Under the pieces are notes generated by a model. That model made no database searches. It had not been told where the DNA came from and saw only the letters and a program-made list of their open reading frames with translations. From contig RQOL01000718.1 of NCBI GenBank assembly GCA_013076295.1, forward strand, positions 3,720,001 through 3,784,000: a DNA stretch of 64,000 nt, written 5' to 3'. The translations under genes and the position numbers were made by a program. This stretch comes from Sanderia malayensis. Its lineage: Eukaryota; Cnidaria; Scyphozoa; Semaeostomeae; Pelagiidae. Numbering within the stretch: position 1 is the stretch's first letter; the number at the start of each line of letters is the position of its first letter. Below are positions 1-9,773 of this stretch, one piece after another.

Positions 1-205
1 CTGAATTATCCAATTTTTGTATGTTATTAAAAAAATATTAAAACATGGTTTTTAAGCTGGCTTTAGAAATTATGTATTTTGAAATTATTGTGACAAAAAG
101 TTTTTTCAACTTGATACCTACGCAGATAATTCATCAATTTTTTAATTACTTTAGAACATGATAACTGCTGCAAAAGTTATTCAAAAATGTTTGTAATTAC
201 TTGCG
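1..205. other. 3' flank of the ARM/Mab-21 gene
   Basis: AT-rich sequence downstream of the minus-strand gene that ends at 206. I see no open frame and no clear AATAAA on the minus strand; the transcript end is not resolved. Confidence 0.4.
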
Positions 206-3181
206 CTACATAACATACACTCCAAATTTTTCCGGATCATGACTAGAATGCAGATACTTTCCAGGATTTTTGCGAATTTTTGAAACTCTTTGAGCAACAT
301 CAATGAGGAAATCCTTGCTGAAGTTACCAAACAGGTTCTGGTTTGAAACGAAATAATTTGGCAAGTTGAAATTAATGAGATAATGTACCAAGTCATCTAG
401 CAGATCCAAGAAGTGTCCAAGGAAGTTATCTTTCTTCCAATGAGTTATGGGACACCGTTCTGCAGCCCAAAGTGTGACAGTTTGCAGATGATAGGACTTT
501 AGCAGTTCTGGCCTGTCAAGATGAAGTTCACGCACAAATTTCAGCAAACGGAGGCAATTGGCGAGAACAGGAATATCTTTGTTCAAGAGATTCAACAACG
601 TGTTTTCTGCTGCCGCAAATGAAAACTGCCAATATAAACCATAATCTTTGTGAGCTTCGGGAAGTGAGGGAGGTTGCTTTGGCACAAGGTGACACCCGGT
701 TTTAACCACCTCATCAACCGTGCCATGTGTTGGCCATGACTGCCTTTCTCTGATGGCCCACTCTGAAGCACAACTTGGCCACTGCATAAAACGTAAAGCT
801 GGCACATAATCAACTGAAAGTTTACCGTATGTCTGTATGAGGGTAACGGCAGGGCCATTTTCTTCGGGTGGTTTTAGAATGGTGATACCATGTTTTATCA
901 AACTTTCTTTGTCAGTACTTTCTCCTTGTGCCAACAGTTGGTGATAGACAAGAAGCATTGGGAAAAACTTTCTCCAAGTGAAATTGAATAAAAAATCTTT
1001 TACTTTTTTGGCTGATAGGACAAAAACAAAATTGTCTTCTTCATCACTAGACTTTACACCAGATTCACTTTCAACTTTTTTGGCATGTGGAGTTCCATCC
1101 AGCGTCTTTTCTGTTTTGGTAAAGAAGAATTTCAAATCTTCAAGTTCAGATGGAATTTTTTGCCAAGGGCCCACAAACGTAAATCCAGGATATTTGGGAT
1201 TTACTAATTGTGGTATCTTCCAAAATGTGAATCTTTTCAAAACAAGGTGATAGTCAAGTTCAGGCTGCAGGTGTGTCACTGGAATGACCTTCTCAGGAAG
1301 GTTACGTGCTGGCACCACACGAAGGTTTCTTTCAATGCTGCCACATCTTCTTAAATTGAAACTGAGCTGCATGGGCCAAGTGTTGAAGAAATCGAACAGC
1401 TTATTTTCATGCAGTTTTTCTTCAGACAGAAGCTCATTCAACATCTCTGATGTTTTTTCATCATATAAGTTATTAAAACCTTCAGCAACAATCTGGTCAT
1501 GAACACAGCTCAATTCACTTCCAGAAAGATGGTCACTCTTTTGAGCTTGAGGGTGAAAATCTCTGGAAATAACTCTGATTTTTCTCTTTGAGCCGTGTGT
1601 ATTTGTTTCCGCATTGTTAATAACTCTTTTGTCTTCACCATATTCTGCTTCTTCGGAGATGTTAGGTTCCCATGTTGGCAAGACCTCCTTGCCTCTCCAA
1701 TCCCTCTCAGGAGCAAAACTGTCAAATATATTTTTGAGTTCGTCAGTCATAACAATAACAGCATTCTCATTTCTTCCTTCACATGGGTGGCTGTGTTCAG
1801 AAATGGCAACTGCTTCTACTTGATTTCCATTCTGGATTTGCTTATCTTCAGGGCAACCTGTTACCTTCAACTGTTCCCCTGCATTCTTGCGATTGGCATC
1901 AGTACCTGTCACTTGTTGGCACTCTTCCTTGACACATGCTTGCTCAACTTCTTCATCAAATATTGTGGCACCAGTTTGACCACTGTTTATGACACTTGTT
2001 GCTGTGATCTGATCTTCACCACTCACATCTGGACTCATTGTATTGCATTCTGTTCTTGTTTTGGAATGTGAGTCTCTCAAATGATCTTGATCTGCAGTGT
2101 TCATCTGAAGTGATTGGAATGCTTGAACAAGTGTGCTGCTGTTTCTCCAACAACCCAACCCTGAATTTGCAGATCTACTTCCTTGAACACCATTTAGCAA
2201 AATAGGACTTTCAATGTTCTCAGAATCCTTTCTGTCAGACTTTACCCAAGGATCATGCAGTAGACGGTTTATTGCGTGTGCAGCATTAACAGCATCGGAG
2301 TCGTGTCCCTGTTGCATGAGAGTAACAAGTAGTTCTATGGCACCACTGTCTAACAACTTTTCTTTAAAACCTTCAATCGCTGCAAAATTCTCCAATGCCT
2401 TTGCAAGATCAAGGGCATAAATTCCTTTATAGTTTGGATACTTTTGCTCTGTTAAAAAACACTTCCGTAAGATATCCAGTAAAAAATCAATGCTTGAGTC
2501 CTCTGCTAACACAAACACATAATTATCTTCATTCACGATTTGGCCAGTAACCATGAGTGAGTATGATTTCACCAGAAGAACAAGCTCTTCAACATGGAAT
2601 TCAAAATTCATGAAAACATTCATTAAAGCCATCACCATCCCATCATCTCCTGAAGGTCTGCAGACACCTTCTGTTTTGTAAATTTTATCCAAGAGGATTA
2701 AGCTTGTCAACAACGGACGAAAGTTACTTGCAACCAAACGTTTATCTTCAATGAAAGTATTCAAGGTCTTGATAGCGTATTTCGGGAGGTCTGTTTTACT
2801 TACAGCTACAAGAAAGTCATTACTCGCATCCATCCTTCGAAAAATTGATAAGCAGCAATCCACGGTTGAAATAAAGCTTTCCGGCAAGTTGTGAAAAGTC
2901 ACAGGACTCAGGTCCATAGAAGAATCTTGGTACTCTGAAGTGGCAGTCGCTCGTGTCTCATTGTTGATATTAAAAACGTTGGCGAGGACTTGCGTGAGCA
3001 GCTCTGGCGCTTCAGTTTGTGCTAGCAAGGAAGAGATCTCCCTCATTGTAGAATCATCACAACTATCAAGAAGAAGTTGTATCTCGTAAATGCCAGGAAA
3101 ATCACTACTGTTTGGATCGTGGTTGCAAATGACAGCTCCTATTTTCTGAAGAACGACATTGGAGAGGATGCTTGCTTCCAT
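206..3181 (-). CDS. Single-exon ARM-like / Mab-21 (cGAS-like) protein, 991 aa
   Basis: One uninterrupted frame of 991 residues. The N-terminal third is helical, with an ARM-like pair around residues 262-310 (ALENFAAIEGF, then SGAIELLVTLMQQG). A long acidic, Ser/Thr-rich linker (about 315-570) follows. The C-terminal 400 residues look like the Mab-21/cGAS nucleotidyltransferase fold: a CGS motif at 613-615, an acidic pair E641/D643 in ELDYHLVL, a third acidic residue D791 in LSVDYVPAL, a WPSCASEW segment, and the Mab-21 helical tail starting at WQFSFAAAENTLL (W851), ending at LPNYFVSNQNLF. In catalytic cGAS-like receptors these three acids bind metal. The spacing from GS to E641 (26 residues) is longer than in cGAS, so activity is uncertain, and an inactive ITPRIP-like role is possible. 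No zinc-ribbon cysteines are seen. It is intronless among intron-rich neighbours, which suggests retroposition. The start ATG at 3181 is the first in the frame. Confidence 0.85.
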   Translation of the reverse strand: MEASILSNVVLQKIGAVICNHDPNSSDFPGIYEIQLLLDSCDDSTMREISSLLAQTEAPELLTQVLANVFNINNETRATATSEYQDSSMDLSPVTFHNLPESFISTVDCCLSIFRRMDASNDFLVAVSKTDLPKYAIKTLNTFIEDKRLVASNFRPLLTSLILLDKIYKTEGVCRPSGDDGMVMALMNVFMNFEFHVEELVLLVKSYSLMVTGQIVNEDNYVFVLAEDSSIDFLLDILRKCFLTEQKYPNYKGIYALDLAKALENFAAIEGFKEKLLDSGAIELLVTLMQQGHDSDAVNAAHAINRLLHDPWVKSDRKDSENIESPILLNGVQGSRSANSGLGCWRNSSTLVQAFQSLQMNTADQDHLRDSHSKTRTECNTMSPDVSGEDQITATSVINSGQTGATIFDEEVEQACVKEECQQVTGTDANRKNAGEQLKVTGCPEDKQIQNGNQVEAVAISEHSHPCEGRNENAVIVMTDELKNIFDSFAPERDWRGKEVLPTWEPNISEEAEYGEDKRVINNAETNTHGSKRKIRVISRDFHPQAQKSDHLSGSELSCVHDQIVAEGFNNLYDEKTSEMLNELLSEEKLHENKLFDFFNTWPMQLSFNLRRCGSIERNLRVVPARNLPEKVIPVTHLQPELDYHLVLKRFTFWKIPQLVNPKYPGFTFVGPWQKIPSELEDLKFFFTKTEKTLDGTPHAKKVESESGVKSSDEEDNFVFVLSAKKVKDFLFNFTWRKFFPMLLVYHQLLAQGESTDKESLIKHGITILKPPEENGPAVTLIQTYGKLSVDYVPALRFMQWPSCASEWAIRERQSWPTHGTVDEVVKTGCHLVPKQPPSLPEAHKDYGLYWQFSFAAAENTLLNLLNKDIPVLANCLRLLKFVRELHLDRPELLKSYHLQTVTLWAAERCPITHWKKDNFLGHFLDLLDDLVHYLINFNLPNYFVSNQNLFGNFSKDFLIDVAQRVSKIRKNPGKYLHSSHDPEKFGVYVM

Positions 3182-3467
3182 GGCTTTCAGTGATGAAACT
3201 CAAGCGGTACCTTGATATCAAACTGATAAACTAGACATAAGTGGGAATGGGCTGAACTTGTTTTTTTTTCATGTGATGCAAAACTCGTGACTTCAGCATC
3301 TTTCACTTTCTTCACTACCTTCTGAGAACTAACAACCTCGCTCCCACGATTGACAGCCCTGTGGGTGGGAGGAAAAGAAATGTACCAATGAAATTATACC
3401 ATTTTCATTGGTGGCGACGTGCGTGGCGTGGCGGCGGGCGAAATTGAATTGGAAATCAATTTTCAAA
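3182..3467. promoter_or_regulatory. Divergent (bidirectional) promoter region
   Basis: The start codons of the minus-strand ARM/Mab-21 gene (3181) and the plus-strand SAP gene (3468) lie 286 bp apart, head to head. The gap is relatively GC-rich near 3415-3445 and contains a symmetric pair of CCAAT boxes. Shared promoter use is inferred from this arrangement. Confidence 0.6.
3384..3412. promoter_or_regulatory. Inverted CCAAT-box pair
   Basis: ACCAATGAAA at 3384-3393 and its exact reverse complement TTTCATTGGT at 3403-3412 are separated by 9 bp. CCAAT is the NF-Y binding core, common in bidirectional promoters. The site is about 55 bp upstream of the SAP gene ATG and about 200 bp from the opposite ATG. 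Confidence 0.55.
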
Positions 3468-6400
3468 ATGGATATTGAAAAAATAAAGTGTCTTAAGAGA
3501 ACAGAGCTGCAAACAATTTGCAAGCAATACAAGCTCAAAGCTGTTGGAAAGGTATTTAAAGCATTTAAATACTAAATTATTGCAGCTATTGCTTAATTAT
3601 CAACGTAACATGTTGTTGATGTTGGGTTCTGGTCTTCTTATTTATTGGCCTAGATATTATATGGTAAAACACAGGACGTTTCGCCCTCAAACCAGTTTAT
3701 TTAAGTTGGTCGATTCGCCCCCAGGAGATAACCGATTCGCCCTCTATTGATTTTGCGGTGTTGGCCAATTAATAAATTAACAACAAATTAATTAACAACA
3801 CATTCTTTAATAAAATTTTGTTGTTAATAGAGTTTAAAGGTACACTATTAGCGCATAGTGTTTTAAAACAATACGAAGTCATAATCGCGCATCGCAAATT
3901 TAGAAATTCACAAATTCGAGACGACACCGTTTTCATTTCATTCGGTTTTCAATAGTATCAGCATAATATCAGCCATTCATCTAGCTGGGCTGCTTGTGAG
4001 AAAATTGATTTGTTTAAGAACAAGACATTTATCTGTATCAATCATGTAGTCATTTGTTTTTAATACAGAATGTAGACCTCATCTTGAGAGTCAAGGAATA
4101 TTTCGATGAAAATAAGGATCTTGTTGCTGATTTACAAGCCGAGACAGCAAAAATACTGCCAAACAATGAAAATAACGTTGCCAGCAATATAACTGAGGGG
4201 AAAGCTTCAATACATGCCAATGAAAACGGCAGAAGCAAAGTTGGAGATGAGAACGGTCAAGACATAAAAAGTATAACAACAAAGAAATCTAATAGAAAGC
4301 CAAAAGGAACTGCAAAAAAGAGAAGGAAGAAAGTGATCATGGAAGATACTCCAAAGAAAGATGTCATAGCAGAAGAGTTGAAGGGTGATGGGGAAGATAT
4401 ACCTGTCCCAAATAGCAATCAACATGTGGTTTATAATCTTCCAACTATTGGAAAGGACAGTGTTTGTATTCCTGAACAGGAAGAGGTAAGCTGAATTTGA
4501 TTTAGGTTTTGAAATTATCATTTTGATACATCAATTACCATCATAATCATTATTACATTCTCTTTATTATTAACATAATCATGATGATTATTGCTATCAC
4601 CACGGACAATAATTTCTATTCTCATCATAGCCATCATTAAAATAAAAAAAATGATATTTAATATATCTTTAGTATGTTTATATTTGTCTGTTCAGTGATT
4701 TTCATAATAAGAATATAAGTTTGTTATGTCATGAACAGGAGTGTTTTTATAAAGTACTTGTTTGCTGATAGTTTTAGTTTATTTCTTCACAGAATTCAAA
4801 AGTTCAAATACCAGAATTAGTGATAAGCACCACCGTTTCAAATTCTACCCCAAATTTCGAAGCATCAAGATTGATTGCAAAAATCAGTCCCCTCATGACG
4901 TCAACAACAGACAGAGCCAACCAAAAGGCCCCAATTTCAAATTTGGGGGTTGATAATTGTCAAGTTGATGACCTTAATGGCTCATACATCCTGGAAAGAC
5001 CCAGCGATTTTAACACTACCACTGATATTGCATCATCCAATGACAGGACACATCAACAGAAGTATAGCGAATGCCAGACTGGAAATAGCAACAGCATGAC
5101 AATGATGTACACCCCAAGAACAAATGCTTATTTGAGTGACACAGCTAATGCCTCTGATTGGCTCAATTCATGCCATGACGTAGATGGGCAGGGGAAGAGA
5201 ACCACTGCGGAGGAGACATTCACTGGAGATGCCACCCTCGAAATGACTTCATGCGATCGGAGCCTCGTTTCAGAACTGCAAACAACAACAGCAGCAATTG
5301 CGGCGACAAATAGGCGGGAAACATTTTTGGTCAGCGGCAGCAACGAGCCCTGTGGTAGAAAGACACAGGTGGACCAGGGGAGTCGGAGAGAAACGTTTCT
5401 GATAACAACCGGGCAGCCTGAATGCGATCCGGCCAATAAGACCGATGGTCCTGAGGATAAAGACCGAACCCGGTCGCTACCAGATGAAAACTTCACTCGG
5501 TGTGGTGCTAAAAGAAAGACGTTTCTATTGGCGGGTAATAAGTTTGTGAAAAACAGACTTCATGAGAAAAATTTCGAGTCTTCGTTTGAAGAGAATGACC
5601 CAGATTCCTTTGCAAGAGAAAGCGACAATGAAAGAGAAAGGACATCAACACCAGCTTCATTGGTTAATACAAACAAGCAAGGTAAGGGTGATTGATTGGG
5701 GCTAATGAGAGCTTCCCGTTACCTGGAACAGGAGGAATCCCGTTACCTTTCCGTTGTCTCGAGTGCTCGACTCCTTAACCAATCCACTGGATATTATTTG
5801 TTAGATAAATATTCTTCTCAAAGTTTAATTTCATTCCTTTACGCCACTTTATTTCTCACCAAATTAATCATCTGTTTTTAGTTGATGTAGCAAGATCGAA
5901 TTATTGCATTTGCCATGGCGAAATTCGGGACTGCGTAAATTGGAGCTCCTTGCAGCTGATTGGTGGGTTGGTTTTTGTTGATAGCGAATCAGAAGGCGAG
6001 TTGAGCTGTAGATTCCTGTTGCTGCCTTCTGGGAAGGCAGTGCCAACCGGATTGAAAGACAATATGATTTGTCACGAGTGTGCCGAAGAAAATCGTAAAA
6101 TATCGAAACAACGTGAGGACACTACTGTAGGGGTTAACCAACACCGCACGACTCAGCCAATTAAAGGTAATAAGACACAATTGAACTTTGATAAATTGAC
6201 TTTTATTAAAGTTTGTTTCCATAGATATCTGATAACTCAAACTCTCAAGCCAAATAGCAAATGGTTGCAGAAACAGAATTTTCAATATAACGGATGGAGG
6301 ATGAGATGTCGGATCGCTTCGCTTGATACGAAGCCTTATTACCAATATACGAGAGGGAGTGGAGAGTTGTTTAAGAACGAACTATTCATCTATGCCTTAT

Positions 6401-7479
6401 GTTTATCCTCAATTAGCTCTAGCTTTTCTTGTTAACATCAACAAGTTTCTCATTTCCTGGGTGTTCGACTTTTAAACTGTAGAATTGATTCCATTTCTAT
6501 TACAAATGAGTTTTTTACGAATATGGTGATCAATTTATTTTTTCTTCACTGATTGTTGTTGATGTTATGTTCTGATAATGTTATTTTTAAACCTTTTTGT
6601 TCAATAGATCAAAACATTGTTAGCAGAACAAGTTCTCAGTCAACCTTCTCTGGAGAGCCAAGTAGACAAAAAGCCAGCAATATACCACTTCAAGTCAGAA
6701 ACAGTAAAAGGAAGTTTAATAGCAGTGATAAGGAGAATGTTTCATCTCCATTCAAAAGACGGCGTAGTGAAGTGATTATCGAGGGGGCAAAGCGGGGCTC
6801 ACCTGGAAGTCCCCAAGTCAGGAGGGCGAGAGGAGAAAGGATTGAGCTCTCTAGGTAAGTATGAAGAGATTTTTTCAAGGAAGGTACATTCAGCAGTGCT
6901 GACTGGAAAGTTGACGGGTAAGGAGGGTCTATTACCCCCCCCCCACCCCCAGGAAAAATTGTCCCTGTAATGCTATTCTTATGTTCCTTGCAGACATTTA
7001 GGAGGGAGAGTGGTGGTATAGAAAGAAAAAAGAAAGCATCTCTTTGCAATTCCTATTTTCTTCCCTGAAAAGAGCCTGTGCCATATATTTCATGTGCTTT
7101 TAAGTTTTCCAGCTAGGGGGTCTATATTTGTATTAGTTTACAGCTGGCTCAAGTGGGACAAACTGACTTGGAGGCAAAGACTTCGACAAACATTTGGTCC
7201 AGTACATGGGGACATGTACTGGATAGTTTTGATATTTTAACATTCCTTGAGTCAATATGTGTCCAGGCTGCCTGTTTGATATGATTTTATTGTCTGTTCT
7301 TAATCAGACGACTCCTAGCTCCATGGAAGCCAAGAAAGCACTCAATAGATGCTAATGACAGAAAAGAGGACACATTTTATGCAAAGAAAATTGAGGAGAT
7401 TCTGAATTCAGTGCAACCTGGCTCAGAGGAGGAAATGGCACTTGTTATGCAAAAGAAGCCAAAATTATCAAATATGTGA
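3468..7479 (+). CDS. SAP-domain protein, NuSAP-like N-terminus, 697 aa, six exons
   Basis: Exons 3468-3551, 4069-4485, 4793-5681, 5882-6166, 6608-6854 and 7308-7479 join in phase to a 697-residue protein. Residues 2-45 form a SAP domain (LKRTELQTICKQYKLKAVGK, then DLILRVKEYF), a DNA/chromatin-binding helix pair; its position at the extreme N-terminus recalls nucleolar and spindle-associated protein. Lysine-rich basic stretches follow (around 95-120). Three Arg/Lys-Arg-x-Thr-Phe motifs occur at 341, 365 and 407 (RRETFLVSG, RRETFLITT, KRKTFLLAG), resembling basophilic kinase sites. Exon 4 encodes a Cys-rich module (C472, C474, C481, C506, C527, C530) that may bind zinc; it is 285 nt with phase 1 on both sides, so it could be skipped without frameshift. 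The tail is basic. A nuclear or chromosome-associated role is inferred; orthology to NUSAP1 is not established. Confidence 0.75.
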
Positions 7480-7794
7480 AAGTATAATGTTTGACTATTT
7501 GAATCTGACAGACTTTTCGCTCCAAGTGCTCCATCAGTATTTCTATTTTAATACTATAATTTCACTTCTTGTCTTTTTGATGCACAAGGTGCTATTTAAT
7601 TTCAAATTAAGACACTTCTTGCATATTTCTTCAATTGGTAGGTAGCTATAGAATTATCAAGACAGCAGATAATTTTTTATTATTTAAAGATATCATTACA
7701 TCAACTTATATTAATTTTAACGTTTGATAAGAATTAAAACTCATTTATATTAAAAAAACATGTAAAACAAGGAAAACATATTAGTAGCTTTAGG

Positions 7795-7806
7795 AATAAA
7801 AATAAA
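7795..7806 (+). terminator. Tandem poly(A) signals for the SAP gene
   Basis: Two adjacent AATAAA hexamers lie about 315 bp after the stop codon at 7479, in AT-rich sequence. Confidence 0.6.
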
Positions 7807-7819
7807 GTATATTTCTTTG

Positions 7820-8480
7820 TTCAATTCTTCTATTTCCATCCCAATTGTTCTAAATCTGGTCTATGCACAACATTGTAAATGAATAAAATTAACTATAATT
7901 AATTTAAACATTGAAAAAAACCACTTAGTGCATCAACATTATTTACAAAATTATGAACAAAAATTAAGTTATTCTGAAGGTTCCTATCAAGTTTCGAGTC
8001 GTGAAATATAAGTTTACGAAGTCTAATGTAAAGCTGTGGTTTTAACACCAGTCGTAAAGCCGTAATAAAATACTTCACTTTGACATGTCTTTAAACAATA
8101 GAATGTAGTGGGTCTTGAAAATAAGTTCAGCAAAGTCTGAAAATAAGAAACGTGGTGTCATTTATCAAATCTAATTGCTGATTATGTATCTAACTTAAAA
8201 ATAATGAAAGCAATACCTGATGGCCTTGGTATGTGAAAACGGAAAAACTAAATTAAAATCAACAAATTACACGTGGGCTTCCAAAATCAGCTGTTCATTG
8301 TTTTGAACTTTGAAATGAGAACTTTGGACTCGTGAGAATAGTTGCAGAGTGGAATAAACTCCCGGGAATTGTGTTAAAACCACAAGCAAGTAAACGAAAG
8401 CTAATTTAAATGAAAAGCCTTTGAACCGAACAAGCAAATGTTGAATATGTCGGCAAAATGAGGCCAATATTAACACATAC
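7820..8480. other. Gap; possible downstream exons of the 87-aa minus-strand gene
   Basis: No convincing coding sequence. On the minus strand there are splice-like sites: a donor CAG/GTATTG near 8217 and an acceptor TTATTTTCAG near 8140. They could belong to non-coding 3' exons of the gene whose coding part ends at 8486. Confidence 0.3.
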
Positions 8481-8485
8481 CATTT

Positions 8486-8749
8486 TTAGTCCCAATTATC
8501 TTTCCAATTTCCACCATGTTGTTTACATTCTTGTTCATGGCTTGGCTGCAAAGATCCACTCCCTTTCACTTCGATAACAACAGAATAAGAAGGCCACGTA
8601 GCGGATTTATTATTTCGGGGCGAGTGCAGCTTGCTTGGTGAAGTTTCTTCATTTTGTGGAAGCCTTTTATTCCTCTTTGAAGCTGCACGCACCTGCAAAG
8701 ACTTGTGAGTGGCGTCGTACGCTGTGTAAAACTGAGGAACACTCGACAT
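8486..8749 (-). CDS. Small basic protein, 87 aa, unrecognised
   Basis: The frame encodes 87 residues starting MSSVPQFYTAYDATHKSL. It has a Lys/Arg/Ser-rich middle and ends in CKQHGGNWKDNWD. On the minus strand a donor CTG/GTAAGT ends a non-coding exon at 8998, and an acceptor ACTTTAG places the next exon start at 8768, just upstream of the ATG, so the start sits in a spliced 5' context. A further donor (ATG/GTATGT) lies at 8481/8480, 5 nt after the stop. No signal peptide, membrane segment or known domain is seen. It is divergent from STAM, about 0.8 kb away at the exon level. Function unknown; I rate it as probably real because of the splice context. Confidence 0.5.
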   Translation of the reverse strand: MSSVPQFYTAYDATHKSLQVRAASKRNKRLPQNEETSPSKLHSPRNNKSATWPSYSVVIEVKGSGSLQPSHEQECKQHGGNWKDNWD

Positions 8750-8998
8750 TTTCAGCTTTTATCCAAACCTAAAGTCAACCAAATCATACAATATATCTTC
8801 TTCCATGAAAGAATAAAATACGAGGAATAAAATAGCGATGTGAAACTGCAAAACGGCCTTTGTACTTTTACTTGGAGTTTTCCCAAAGTGAGACGCTCGC
8901 TTTTGCAAAAACATTGAAATAACCTGGACTTTGGACATGAGTTCAAAATTAACTTCAATATTTACTCTTTGCAAATATTGATATAAAAATAACTTACC

Positions 8999-9773
8999 AG
9001 AAAAATTGAAATTGACGATAGCCTGGCAACTCGAACTGTAAGTGAATAAATTTCATAACCTCATATCTTCCTATTTCTGATGTTGTTTTTTTCAAAAATT
9101 CCATGCTTGTTCTTCTTCCGCCCTTGCTGATTGGCTAATGTCACATGATTTTAACACAATTTTATTGGCTCATGAAGACGGAGATTCCCTTATGGGTATC
9201 CCTTGCATTGTTTATCCCTCCTGGGATGAATATACAGGATAAATATGATGCAAGATAAAAATGGATTTCATGTATGCAATGAATGACGCCCAAGCAACTT
9301 ATTCCTTATTTTCAACCGTCCGATTATTTTTTAGGGAATTTCATAAGTCGCTTTTTCAGAATGCCATGTTGGACTTATGCTGAAATAAAGCTGAAATATG
9401 CTTATTCTCAGGCAAATTTTCTATCAGCAGAACAAGTTAATAATATACTCAATATTGAACTTTTATATTTAATTGAATTCAACCAAAATTATCACTCAAC
9501 CAAAGCCAAAGCAAAATCCACTTGTCCTCCGCAGAAGTACTTTACCCCGTTCCTTCCTGAAGAGAATAATAGCATTACGTCATATTTCAAAATTCCTTCG
9601 CAGCGCAGCGCAGGCATATTCAGGAGTTTATCTTGAGAATTGAGATTGGGGAACTTGAATATGGCGTTTTTTCTCTGAAAATTTGGTTTCGAATATCTTT
9701 TACCAACTTTCAACCAACAGAATTTTCGACAGCAATAGATTTACAATTGAATTTCACATATAAATGATCGAAG
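8999..9773. promoter_or_regulatory. Intergenic region upstream of STAM, likely divergent promoter
   Basis: It lies between the non-coding first exon of the minus-strand 87-aa gene and the STAM start codon. CCAAT-type motifs (ATTGGCT, TTATTGGCTC) occur at about 9130 and 9163. An open frame at 9283-9636 has no recognisable features and is probably chance. Confidence 0.4.

Noticed and set aside
1595..2071. Plus-strand 158-residue frame
   Set aside because: It is antisense to the 991-residue ARM/Mab-21 gene and is a shadow frame.
9283..9636. 117-residue frame upstream of STAM
   Set aside because: No domain, splice context or start context; lies in the presumed promoter region.
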